Assembly (NCBI GenBank): GCA_041441455.1
Contig: JASDTB010000038.1
Span: 1-64,000, forward strand
Source: JAFIHK01 sp041441455
GTDB lineage: Bacteria; Bacteroidota; Bacteroidia; Bacteroidales; UBA932
Reading direction: 5' to 3'
DNA: 64,000 bases
Of this stretch, positions 1 through 7,800 are shown one piece after another (the stretch's first letter is position 1; every line of letters begins with the position of its first letter). The translations under genes were made by a program, and so were the position numbers. Under the pieces are notes generated by a model that saw only the letters and a program-made list of their open reading frames with translations, was not told where the DNA came from and ran no database searches.

Positions 1-450
1 AACTAAAAGAGGAAAATCGTTTACAGTTTGTATATGCGTGTACTGTTGTGTAAAAATTTGAGTTGAAAAGGGCACTATCTCTAGATCAAACTCTACATCT
101 TTCATCCAAAGAGGAATACGCTCTTCTTTAGTATGGCATACCATAAGCTTTGGTTTACCCATTGGTAAATAGTGGCTAAAACCAGACAATTCTAAAGCAG
201 AATGGGCTGCGACATGAAATGTTTTACTTAATTGCTCATTGTAGCAGGACAGTGCTTCCAAAGCTTTAACCTTAGAGCCTGTGCGATACATGACCCCTTT
301 AGATAGCATAGTTAGCCATCCAGAAGTACGATATTGCCTTACTAGCTGGTCTGAATAGCCATTAGCTTTTAACCATGCAGAGAAAAAAAGTTTTCCATCT
401 TTCGCTCCCATTAATAACTGGTTTAATTTATTTGCATTATCTATACTCAT
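1..450 (-). CDS. AbiEi-type antitoxin/regulator, partial (runs off the left edge)
   Basis: I translated this by hand from the ATG at 450-448 on the minus strand; 150 codons stay open to the window edge. The protein has the N-terminal layout of AbiEi-family (type IV toxin-antitoxin) regulators: a short helix, then a winged-helix segment reading FSAWLKANGYSDQLVRQY, then a second domain containing HVAAHSALELSGFSHYLP. It lines up by eye with the complete AbiEi-like protein at 4979-5752 (SSWLVSKGYPYELQQQYR and HIGGRSALEINGAAHNLQ). In this family the antitoxin represses its own operon and counteracts an AbiEii nucleotidyltransferase encoded just downstream. Any toxin partner would lie outside the window to the left. 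Family call fairly secure; function inferred. Confidence 0.7.
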   Translation of the reverse strand, partial: MSIDNANKLNQLLMGAKDGKLFFSAWLKANGYSDQLVRQYRTSGWLTMLSKGVMYRTGSKVKALEALSCYNEQLSKTFHVAAHSALELSGFSHYLPMGKPKLMVCHTKEERIPLWMKDVEFDLEIVPFSTQIFTQQYTHIQTVNDFPLLV

Positions 451-849
451 AATTTAGAATATTGTATATTTTTCAACTATAAAGGTAGTGATATATTTCA
501 AACAACAAAATTTTAATGAGTGGAGATGTGATTAGGTATGCGTGTGTATTAGAGCAAATTTGCAGATTTAGTTTTCAATCGAATAATTACAAAAACACAT
601 ATAATGGGTTAATTGAGGTTCGTTTAATGATCTAGATTATTTTTTATGGCCAATTACAATGTAAATTATTTTAATATGTTGAATTAAAAAACAAGTCATT
701 GAATATCATATATTACACATTGCTTTAAATATTTTATTAAATTCGTATCGTCAAATTTATTAGAAGGTTTTATTCGTAGGAATACTACATTGAAAGCGAT
801 ACTATATGGGCTTTAGCAGAATTGATGTTCTAAAAATAAATGAGTAGAT
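451..849. other. AT-rich intergenic stretch, no gene seen
   Basis: About 400 bases of very AT-rich sequence between the leftward AbiEi-type gene and the GIY-YIG remnant. I see no open frame of useful length, no RNA gene and no clear inverted repeat. Its right part may contain the unrecognisable 5' half of the decayed GIY-YIG gene. Confidence 0.5.
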
Positions 850-1119
850 AATGCTATTGTTGTATATACTGGCAAAGCAGGTAGCGCAACGAGTCAGGCT
901 ACATTATTTTCACGATTAATACAATATTTAAAATTTGGACAAGAGAGTAATGTAGAGCATTATGGCGGAAGATTAATATGGCAACTTAATGACTCTCGCG
1001 ATTAAATAGTTTGTTAGGATACGCTTCCTATGAATGATTCACGCGAAATTTAAAAATTGCTCATAGATGACTTTAAGCAGAAATATAACGAAAAATGTCT
1101 TTTTCTAATTTACTAGATT
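850..1119 (+). pseudogene. GIY-YIG-type protein remnant with several in-frame stops
   Basis: Reading the frame that starts at 850 gives VVYTGKAG, then LFSRLIQYLKFGQ, then a Gly-Gly-Arg-x-Ile-Trp-Gln-Leu block, then LPMNDSREI and LLIDDFKQKYNEK. This order (YxGKAG, RLxQYxxFG, GGRxIWQL, a late acidic helix) matches short GIY-YIG-like proteins of Bacteroidota. The frame is cut by stops where the family would have coding residues: TAA after NDSRD, TAG where Trp is expected, TAA after SREI, and TAG near 1114. No start or N-terminal half can be recognised. It is dead, and it lies directly upstream of the PD-(D/E)XK-like gene. Confidence 0.55.
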
Positions 1120-1229
1120 AGTTAATATTTTTCCTAAATATTTAACAAAAGAAAATTACATTGAATGCTTATTTTAATAAACACTTATAACATTAACTAT
1201 TGAATATAAAAAATACAACAAGATATATA

Positions 1230-2255
1230 ATGAAAAAAGCAGCATCTTCTAAAAGAAAATCAGAAGAAGACATTAAGAGAGAGAAAGAAATTATTAATAA
1301 CATTAAAAAAAAGTATAAAGAATTAAGTGGACATTACAATAGCAAGATAATGTTTTCTGATTATACTGATATTTCCATAGAATCTAAAACGTTAAGGATT
1401 CATATTGCTAACAAAGAGATTAATATTAAAAAAACTGAAATTAAATATCCCGTTAGTGTTAATATGCAAACAGATGGGGCTGCTTTTGAAGGGTGGGCTA
1501 TTTGCCTAAAAGCATGGCTATCGGAGGAAGTAGAAAAGGTTCACTTAACTTGGGATATTCCTAGTACTGTTAATGATCATTATAATCGCTTTTTGTATAG
1601 GGTTTTGAGATTTGGTGAAATGTTCGATTGGTTTTCATTCGATGACAAAGATAATTGTGTTAGTCAATTTAAAACACGCTTTATAAATACAAAAAATAAC
1701 TCTTCCAATAAAGTACCAAATAGAAAAAATAAAGAATGTGAAGAGCAAGTTGAGTTTGACTTGGTCAATAAGAATCAGAATGCATTTATTTCCCATTTTG
1801 GAATTAAAAAGCTTTATCAACATTTGCCAATAGGAGTTAAAACAGATAAAAATAGCAACTTATTTTCAGGTCGTAATAGTGCAATAGATCTTTGGGGCAT
1901 AATAGATAATCGAACATTGAATATTTTTGAATTGAAGTACATTAAAGCACACTCAAAGTCAAAAAACATTAAAGTGGGAATTATTTCAGAGTTGTTATTG
2001 TATATTAACATCATGAATGATATTCGATTAGGTATAATAAACACACCTAATGCAAAATTATCACACGAGAAAGAACTTTATAGAATTATTAGATTAATAG
2101 AAAATATTAAAGGCATTTTTTTAACAAATGATAAACACCCTCTTTTAGCCAGTCCTTATGTGAAAAGTTTACTTAATTGTAATAATAAAAACTTATTATT
2201 TGACTTTGTTAATTATAGTTGGGATAATTCTGTGAAAAAAATTATTTTCAATTAG
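1230..2255 (+). CDS. PD-(D/E)XK nuclease-like protein of unknown role
   Basis: A 341-residue protein from the ATG at 1230; the frame also opens at a TTG at 1200. The N-terminus is Lys/Glu-rich and probably helical. The informative part is near residues 216-270: GRNSAIDLWGI, then LNIFELKYI 14 residues after the Asp, then a helix ISELLLYINIM. An acidic residue followed on the next strand by ExK, plus a following helix with a Tyr, is the fold signature of PD-(D/E)XK nucleases; candidate active-site residues are Asp220, Glu234 and Lys236 (ATG numbering). I do not recognise the family beyond that. It sits in an island rich in defence genes, so a restriction or DNA-damage role is plausible but inferred. 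Strong A+T bias and a Lys/Asn-rich composition suit a horizontally acquired gene. Confidence 0.6.
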   Translation: MKKAASSKRKSEEDIKREKEIINNIKKKYKELSGHYNSKIMFSDYTDISIESKTLRIHIANKEINIKKTEIKYPVSVNMQTDGAAFEGWAICLKAWLSEEVEKVHLTWDIPSTVNDHYNRFLYRVLRFGEMFDWFSFDDKDNCVSQFKTRFINTKNNSSNKVPNRKNKECEEQVEFDLVNKNQNAFISHFGIKKLYQHLPIGVKTDKNSNLFSGRNSAIDLWGIIDNRTLNIFELKYIKAHSKSKNIKVGIISELLLYINIMNDIRLGIINTPNAKLSHEKELYRIIRLIENIKGIFLTNDKHPLLASPYVKSLLNCNNKNLLFDFVNYSWDNSVKKIIFN

Positions 2256-2334
2256 TAAAAACGAACAATGATTCTGCAAGTAACTGATTATTTACCCTTT
2301 TAATTTACAAAGAAGTGTACTAACCCCCTAAATA

Positions 2335-2346
2335 GCTGGACTAAAT
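2335..2346 (+). repeat. 12-bp direct repeat bracketing the 2347-4401 module
   Basis: GCTGGACTAAAT occurs here and again, in the same orientation, at 4402-4413. Both copies are preceded by an ACTAAC motif (2320s and 4390s). The first copy lies just upstream of an IS3-like orfA remnant and looks like part of an IS left end. The two copies frame the orfA remnant and the two-gene membrane module. Confidence 0.5.
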
Positions 2347-2382
2347 TTTAAAAATAATTTAGTAATAGTTAATTTATCAACC

Positions 2383-2596
2383 ATGAAACGAGAAAACAGA
2401 ACATTTAGTCTTGAAGACCGTTTGTCCATTTTGCAAGAAGCCTCCAAAGATGGTCAAACGCAGACTTGTCGGAAGTACAACATTGCACCTTCATTATTTG
2501 CCAGATGGAAGAAAAAAATATCTTTCAGAGGGTTATGCGGGATTGAAGCCTGCATATAAAAGAGTAGATCCGGCAATACGAGATCTGATAAATTAA
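2383..2596 (+). pseudogene. IS3-type transposase OrfA remnant, frameshifted and truncated
   Basis: From the ATG at 2383 the frame encodes a helix-turn-helix transposase N-terminus: TFSLEDRLSILQEASKDG, then CRKYNIAPSLFARWKKK. At the poly-A run near 2513-2519 the homologous reading moves to another frame, which continues YLSEGYAGLKPAYKRVDP and stops at 2596. OrfA proteins of IS3-like elements normally continue into a leucine zipper and are followed by an OrfB integrase with a DDE core; neither is present. The element is a non-functional fragment. The gene starting at 2616 follows immediately, so the fragment may mark the scar where that module joined the island. Confidence 0.6.
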
Positions 2597-2615
2597 CCAC
2601 TATAAACATAAACAA

Positions 2616-3917
2616 ATGAAAAGAACAACAATCATAACCATTGCTTTTTTTGCATATTTTGCAGCACTGATAGGTATGTATTTAAGTGTTGAGAAATATA
2701 TAGAATCTAAAGATAATAGACTCCGTAAAGAAATGCACGATAAAATTAATGAGCTGTTTCAAGGTAGACAGCAATATGTTGATGTTGCTTACTCAGGCTA
2801 TAAGGTGGGATATGAAAAAGTACCTATTCCAACATACCAAAAACCAACCAAAGACATTAAGCTTAATGTTGATACAACAGACCTTTGGGGTAGTATGTCC
2901 AAAAGAATTAGCAATTACTATGAGGATAATTATGGCAAGTTAACAAATATGTATAGGACTCACTATTTGGAGTCTGATTGGGATAGTGTTTTTGATTATG
3001 AGGATGGTTGGAACTTAGTAATTCTAGAGCACGATGATGAGGGAGTCTATAAAACTATTGTGTTCCCATACGCTGTAGGATATTTCAAGCAAGACTATTA
3101 TTTTGGAGACTTTTATTTACCAAGTGTAGCTAGTGCTGTAAATGGTGCTTTTGAATTTTACACAACCAATAACAAATCCCCATATTATGGCTCATTTGAA
3201 AAGGGATGTTTTGATAGAGTCTGGTCACAAATCTATGATGCTAATAACGAGTATTATTATATGGCTGCGGACAAAACACCTCGTTTTAACAGAATGGGTA
3301 GACCTCTATTTGAAAAATATCCAACAGATGGCACATATTACTATTATCAAAATGGGTTTATGTACAATGGCTTTTACAAAGTATTTATAGCAGCTACCCA
3401 GCCTCAAACCTATACAATAATGAAATGGGAATCGGCTGATGAGCAGGATAAAAAAGACTTATGGAAAAATTGGGCTATTGGTCTTACTGTACTCATGTTG
3501 CTGGTTGTAATTCCTTTGTGGGTTATTGAGGCTAAGCATCAAAAGGTAAAGGATGAGCCTTTATATGACAAGCTAAAGCGTTTGTGCAATCCTGCCAACT
3601 TTATCAAGGGTGACAATTATGATAAGGCTAAAGTAGATAAGGCTAATGCTATCTACAAAAGACTTATGGAGATAACAGCTGAGGACAAAGAAGCATTAGA
3701 CGAGATACAACAACAAGCTGTAGCTGACTTGGGTATTGGCTTGATTGACTCTGAAAAGCTAGCAGATCTCAAAGAAAAGGTTAATCCCAAAAACTATCTT
3801 AATCCTTACGATGCTGAAAAGGTGGCTCTAGCTAATGAGCTATTTGCTATCTTGTCACAGGATGGATTGACATACAATGAGTTTGATAATGTAGAAAAAA
3901 AATCAAAACAATTATAA
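2616..3917 (+). CDS. two-pass membrane protein with large extracytoplasmic domain and duplicated C-terminal motif
   Basis: A 433-residue protein I do not recognise. A membrane anchor lies at about residues 5-25. Residues about 30-280 are rich in Tyr, Asp and Trp and contain no Cys pair or known catalytic motif; they would be outside the cytoplasmic membrane. A second membrane segment is at about 286-305. The cytoplasmic tail carries two diverged copies of one unit: KLKRLCNPANFI...YDKAKVDKANAIYKRL (about 319-350) and DLKEKVNPKNYLNPYDAEKVALANELF (about 384-410), in which NP-x-N, YD-x-x-KV and AN recur. It is followed two bases later by an exported protein, so the two are probably co-transcribed. 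The topology suggests sensing or scaffolding across the membrane; that is inference. Confidence 0.6.
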   Translation: MKRTTIITIAFFAYFAALIGMYLSVEKYIESKDNRLRKEMHDKINELFQGRQQYVDVAYSGYKVGYEKVPIPTYQKPTKDIKLNVDTTDLWGSMSKRISNYYEDNYGKLTNMYRTHYLESDWDSVFDYEDGWNLVILEHDDEGVYKTIVFPYAVGYFKQDYYFGDFYLPSVASAVNGAFEFYTTNNKSPYYGSFEKGCFDRVWSQIYDANNEYYYMAADKTPRFNRMGRPLFEKYPTDGTYYYYQNGFMYNGFYKVFIAATQPQTYTIMKWESADEQDKKDLWKNWAIGLTVLMLLVVIPLWVIEAKHQKVKDEPLYDKLKRLCNPANFIKGDNYDKAKVDKANAIYKRLMEITAEDKEALDEIQQQAVADLGIGLIDSEKLADLKEKVNPKNYLNPYDAEKVALANELFAILSQDGLTYNEFDNVEKKSKQL

Positions 3918-3919
3918 TT

Positions 3920-4372
3920 ATGAAAAGAGCACTTACATTGCTAATTCTTGTATTAGCCTACAATATTCCCAACGCACAAAGCATTGATAAACAGGCTGTT
4001 TATAAGTACGATTTCATTGTCAACCTAGATGGTAATGGAGTTGCTAAAGAGACTATGGAGGTACAAGGCATTATCTTATTCGCGAAGTTTGGAAATCAAG
4101 AGTTTATATCCATAACCATTGGAGATGAAGAAATTTATACAGGGCAAATAACAACCAAGAAAGAGGAGAATGTAGACTCTAATACAAAACTTGTAGTGTA
4201 TCTAGTAACCCAAAAGTTTAATGGTTATAAAGTTCCACTACAGATATTTGAGGAATATAATTTGTCTAAATCAAAGTTTATTCCTGACAATTTTACTGTG
4301 ATGATTTGTAGTACTCAAACTGGCGAAATGATACAAGGACAATCTTTCCATAAAGTGTCAAGATTGCAGTAA
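3920..4372 (+). CDS. small exported protein of unknown function
   Basis: A 150-residue protein with a clear N-terminal signal sequence (MKRALTLLILVLAYNIPNAQ) and no lipobox Cys, so probably periplasmic. The mature part looks beta-rich, alternating hydrophobic strands with short acidic turns, and contains a single Cys late in the chain. No family recognised. It starts two bases after the stop of the two-pass membrane protein, which implies an operon and perhaps a complex with that protein's extracytoplasmic domain. Confidence 0.55.
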   Translation: MKRALTLLILVLAYNIPNAQSIDKQAVYKYDFIVNLDGNGVAKETMEVQGIILFAKFGNQEFISITIGDEEIYTGQITTKKEENVDSNTKLVVYLVTQKFNGYKVPLQIFEEYNLSKSKFIPDNFTVMICSTQTGEMIQGQSFHKVSRLQ

Positions 4373-4514
4373 ACACATATCCCCAGCTTAGAACTAACTA
4401 TGCTGGACTAAATCTGCCACATTGTAGATGTACAAGGTGTCATCACCAAAGAATCAAAAGTAAAAGGCATAGTAGCAATTATGCAGCTTTTGTCTTTGCT
4501 ATAATGCTTTGAGC

Positions 4515-4790
4515 TGGCAGTGTCCAATATTTTGTGTAAACGATATTTCTGGTTCGGGGTTTAGTCGTGAGCTAAATCCCGATTCTGTTTTCAAATATAG
4601 CCAAAAATTGATTCATCACCATCCACCAGCTTCGTATCGGCATAGTCCATTTCATTTCAATCTCCTGCTACGCCAACCAGATTGATTTACGCAGAGCAAC
4701 ACTTCCAAGTTAATTATCCGATAAATCGCATCCAAATTGACTATTCTGGAACCACACTGGGCCACTTTGTATAATGTTGGGTAAAATTTG
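4515..4790 (-). mobile_element. IS256 (mutator)-type transposase C-terminal remnant with terminal repeat
   Basis: On the minus strand the sequence encodes VALRKSIWLA, a stop, QEIEMKWTMPIRSWW, then NQFLAIFENRIGI and a stop at 4574-4572. KWTMPIRxW followed by NQF and FxxR is the characteristic end of IS256-family transposases. Just past the stop, 4515-4541 reads on the minus strand as GTTTACACAAAATATTGGAC, which resembles IS256-type terminal inverted repeats. Upstream homology fades by about 4790 with further stops. The rest of the gap 4373-4978 shows no intact gene; one short open run near 4420-4502 is not recognisable. Confidence 0.6.
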
Positions 4791-4978
4791 TGCGATTTTG
4801 ATTATTGTTGTGTCAATTTGCGTTGTTTATGTTATATATGCAAATACTAACAGAGATTGAATTTATATTTAATCCCATATTCATATATTAAATATAGTTT
4901 TGAGACAATTTATAAACTACAAAGTTTGACTATGTGAATTATGTTATTTATCCTTGCTCTAATTACGATAGTCTGAAT

Positions 4979-5752
4979 ATGAATGAAGGCGCTAATATAA
5001 ATCAATCGAAGATAAACCGGTTAATGCAGGAGTACCCAAAAGGGCTTGTGTTGCTTTCCTCATGGCTTGTATCGAAAGGATACCCCTATGAACTTCAACA
5101 ACAATACAGGAAGAGCAGTTGGCTAAAATCCATAGGAAACGGAGCAATGCTAAAATCGAACGACCCATATTTGCTGTCCGGTGCTCTTGCGGCTTTGCAA
5201 TCTCAGTCAAATATCAATATTCATATAGGAGGTCGTTCTGCATTGGAAATCAATGGTGCTGCTCACAACTTACAAATGGGCTCTCCCGAAGTGACATTAT
5301 TCGCTGTCGGGAAGACTAAATTGCCAACATGGTTTATCAATAATAAATGGGATACCAATTATAAACTGTTCCGGACAACTTTATTTGAATCCGATACTAT
5401 CGGCTTGATAGATTATCAGGAGACAGAAATGGCTATAAAGATATCAAGTTCGGGACGGGCAATGATGGAATGTTTATCGTTATGCCCCAATGAGTTCTCT
5501 TTGACTGAAGCGTATGAGTTAATGGAAGGGTTGTCAACATTACGTCCCAAACAAATACAGGAACTACTGGAAGAATGTAAGTCAATAAAAACCAAGCGTC
5601 TATTTCTCTATTTTGCTGAGCGGGCAGGGCATTCTTGGTTTAAATATATAGATAAAACGAAAATAGATCTCGGTTCAGGTAATCGTAGTCTTTCCAGCCA
5701 TGGCATATTAGTATCGGAATATAAATTAGTATTACCTGAAGAGCTGTCATGA
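4979..5752 (+). CDS. AbiEi family antitoxin / autoregulator
   Basis: A 257-residue protein from the ATG at 4979; the frame also opens at a GTG at 4934. The N-terminal winged-helix region contains INRLMQEYPKGLVLLSSWL and KGYPYELQQQYRKSSWL, followed by a C-terminal domain with HIGGRSALEINGAAH. This is the AbiEi_3 arrangement of type IV toxin-antitoxin antitoxins, which bind the inverted repeats of their own promoter and oppose an AbiEii nucleotidyltransferase toxin. The stop codon overlaps the ATG of the next gene (ATGA at 5749-5752), the usual translational coupling of abiEi and abiEii. Here the toxin is destroyed, so the antitoxin is a survivor without a partner. It shows no stops or shifts itself. 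Confidence 0.8.
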   Translation: MNEGANINQSKINRLMQEYPKGLVLLSSWLVSKGYPYELQQQYRKSSWLKSIGNGAMLKSNDPYLLSGALAALQSQSNINIHIGGRSALEINGAAHNLQMGSPEVTLFAVGKTKLPTWFINNKWDTNYKLFRTTLFESDTIGLIDYQETEMAIKISSSGRAMMECLSLCPNEFSLTEAYELMEGLSTLRPKQIQELLEECKSIKTKRLFLYFAERAGHSWFKYIDKTKIDLGSGNRSLSSHGILVSEYKLVLPEELS

Positions 5753-6251
5753 TAAAAGATACATATAAGAAACAAGTTTCGCTTCTGTTGGAGATATTAC
5801 CGGAGATAGCCAAAGAAGAATTGAAGTTATATGCACTACGCCGGACGCAATGGTCAAAATAGAAGTGAACCAGATCAATCGTGGGATAATTACAGACACT
5901 GAACTGGTGGTGTTATGTGACAAAGCACAGGAGACCTTTGATAAATTCTGTGAAGTCAGAATGGTTTCCCGAAAGCAACAGTGGGGAGGAATGACAGATA
6001 ATGCTTTCGGAGATAACGAATATCAGCAGACAAGAGAACAGCTAATAAAAATGATAAATGAATCATTAACAACTGAAGATAAGAAGTTCTTATTGGCTTT
6101 CTCGAAAGGTGAACCGGATTGGACAAGAGTGGATTACAGTAAGTTTCCGGCAATTAAGTGGAAACTATTAAATATTAATAAATTAAAAGGAAGTAATCCC
6201 CAAAAGCATAAAGAACAAATGGAGATTATTGAGCAAGTTCTGTTTCAATAG
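5749..6251 (+). pseudogene. AbiEii/AbiGii-type nucleotidyltransferase toxin, gutted by deletions and a frameshift
   Basis: The ATG at 5749 begins a typical AbiEii start (MIKDTYKKQVSLLLEILPEI). After Glu24 the sequence jumps to LKLYA, so the segment carrying the nucleotidyltransferase motif (GGTAINLF followed by D-x-D in the family) is gone. A frameshift follows near 5840; the reading resumes as TPDAMVKIEVNQINRG in the frame that runs to 6251. A second gap follows RKQQWGG, where the family has the YGGK...RDLFD block; the reading continues with a genuine C-terminus (QTREQLIKMINESLTTEDKK and FPAIKWKLLNINKL). Both catalytic blocks are missing, so any product should be inactive. The 133-codon downstream frame at 5850 could still be translated as an isolated C-terminal domain. 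Confidence 0.75.
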
Positions 6252-6608
6252 TTTTTTAGACAAACTGTATATGAACGATATAGAATGGAATAATATCATA
6301 TCTGAATATTTTTATAACCCTGCTAATGCAGACATTATCCGTTTAGCAAGTAAATATTTTGTCTTTTTCATAATGTTTTTCCTCTTTACAAATTTATTAA
6401 ATGTGTCTAAAGAGACAATGTACTCCATTTAGGGGGTCCGACAAAATAGGGATTTCGACAATCATATAGTAGTGGTTTTCGGATAGTTTCTTTTATGTAT
6501 TTAACTCATAATACATAACAAAGTTAATTAAGTTTGTTTTAGTACTGATTATATTGTTTTATTTTATATTTTTGCAATGAGTTAGTTGATAACGAACTGG
6601 TATTAGTA
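6252..6608. other. intergenic region with a possible promoter for the XRE gene
   Basis: The only open frame is a 53-codon run at 6271-6432 with one hydrophobic segment and no similarity I can recognise; I do not call it a gene. TATTTTTG at 6567-6574 fits the Bacteroidota -7 box TAnnTTTG and lies 34 bases before the ATG at 6609, but no TTTG at the proper -33 distance accompanies it. Confidence 0.35.
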
Positions 6609-6806
6609 ATGAATAGAATAAAAGAAGTATTAGAGGATAAAGGTATATCACAGACGTGGTTGGCTAAGCAGCTTGGCAAGAGTTTCTGCATTGTAAATGC
6701 TTATGCGTGCAATCGGAAACAACCGAGCCTTGAGGTGTTATTTGAGATCGCAAAGATTCTTCAGATTGACCCCAAAGAATTAATTGATAGTAAAGAGACG
6801 AAATAG
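6609..6806 (+). CDS. XRE-family helix-turn-helix regulator of the restriction-modification genes
   Basis: A 65-residue protein made almost entirely of one Cro/CI-type DNA-binding domain: IKEVLEDKGISQTWLAKQLG, a recognition helix around SFCIVNAYACNRKQPS, and LEVLFEIAKILQIDPKELI. This matches the size of small controller proteins. The next gene, a methyltransferase-like protein, begins nine bases after its stop, so it heads the operon and probably sets the timing or level of restriction and modification. That role is inferred from position. Cys at two places in the recognition region is unusual but not diagnostic. Confidence 0.8.
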   Translation: MNRIKEVLEDKGISQTWLAKQLGKSFCIVNAYACNRKQPSLEVLFEIAKILQIDPKELIDSKETK

Positions 6807-6815
6807 ACAGTAAAT

Positions 6816-7793
6816 ATGCCCAATAAAAACTTGGTTGATATTAAGGAAAATGATATTATTAAGTACGATAGTCAACTTTTGCCTATCTTGCTAAAGGATA
6901 ATAGCTCAAAGCAAAATATAATTTGGGCTACGGATAATTATGTGTCTTATGGTGATGGATATAATGGAAGTGATTCAATAACTACTTCGTCGATTACAGG
7001 AAAGAAGGGTAATATAATCAAGCCAAGAGTAAACAAAAAAAAGACCGAACAACTATCCAGAGTAAGAGATAGAGCAGAGGTATTTACCCCTTCGTGGATA
7101 TGTAACAAGCAAAATAACCTTGTAGATAACGCTTGGTTTGGAGCAGAAGAGGTTTTTAACACAGAATCTCACAATGGGTGGGAGGCATTATTACGCCCAG
7201 TCCCTTTTCCAACAAGAGAAGGTAAGGGTTGGCAGGATTATGTGAAAGATGTGCGTTTGGAGGTTTCATGCGGAGAAGCACCGTACTTAGTGAGCAGATA
7301 TGACACTATAACAGGCGAGCCTATCGAAGTTGCTCAAAGAATAGGACTACTTGACAGAAAACTCCGTGTGGTTTCAGAAAATACAACTACTATTGAAGAC
7401 TGGAGCGAATGGGCTACAATAGCATTTAAAAGTACTTATGGGTTTGAGTGGCAAGGAGATAATTTACTATTAGCGCGGGAAAACCTTCTGTTTACATTCA
7501 TCGACTACTACAAATGCAAGTTCAGCAACACTCCTTCAATAGAATCATTGAGAGAAATTGCTCGGATTATATCGTGGAACTTATGGCAGATGGATGGATT
7601 GAAAGGAGTTATTCCGAATAGTTGCGGTAGTCATAAGATAACCACCTATAATCTATTTGGGGAGGTCGAAGTGTCGGTACAACTATGCGATGGTTGTTCA
7701 AAAAACAATATTCACCAGCACAACGGCATATATTGTAAAATTAAAGATTGGCAAACCGGTGGCACATTAAAGTTTGTGTCGCTATTGAAATAA
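6816..7793 (+). CDS. DNA methyltransferase-like companion protein (restriction subunit M type)
   Basis: A 325-residue protein found next to Eco57I-like restriction fusions. The centre contains RDRAEVFTPSWICNKQNN, which resembles motif X of N6-adenine methylases, then LEVSCGEAPYLVSRYDTITG, which occupies the place of the AdoMet-binding motif I (normally an acidic residue followed by a Gly-rich loop). A Trp-rich segment with WQGDNLLLARENLL follows. I find no (N/D)PP(Y/F) catalytic motif, so it may bind AdoMet or DNA without methylating. Four Cys in the last 60 residues (CGS, CDGC, YCKIK) could bind a metal. It starts nine bases after the XRE gene and eight bases before the large fusion, so the three form one operon. 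Confidence 0.65.
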   Translation: MPNKNLVDIKENDIIKYDSQLLPILLKDNSSKQNIIWATDNYVSYGDGYNGSDSITTSSITGKKGNIIKPRVNKKKTEQLSRVRDRAEVFTPSWICNKQNNLVDNAWFGAEEVFNTESHNGWEALLRPVPFPTREGKGWQDYVKDVRLEVSCGEAPYLVSRYDTITGEPIEVAQRIGLLDRKLRVVSENTTTIEDWSEWATIAFKSTYGFEWQGDNLLLARENLLFTFIDYYKCKFSNTPSIESLREIARIISWNLWQMDGLKGVIPNSCGSHKITTYNLFGEVEVSVQLCDGCSKNNIHQHNGIYCKIKDWQTGGTLKFVSLLK

Positions 7794-7800
7794 CTGAATT

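Noticed and set aside
2505..2525. Programmed frameshift in the IS3-type remnant
   Set aside because: The shift lies in the middle of OrfA rather than at the OrfA/OrfB junction, and no OrfB follows; an indel in a poly-A run is simpler.
6271..6432. 53-codon frame with one hydrophobic helix
   Set aside because: No recognisable similarity, no clear promoter, and located in debris after the AbiEii pseudogene.
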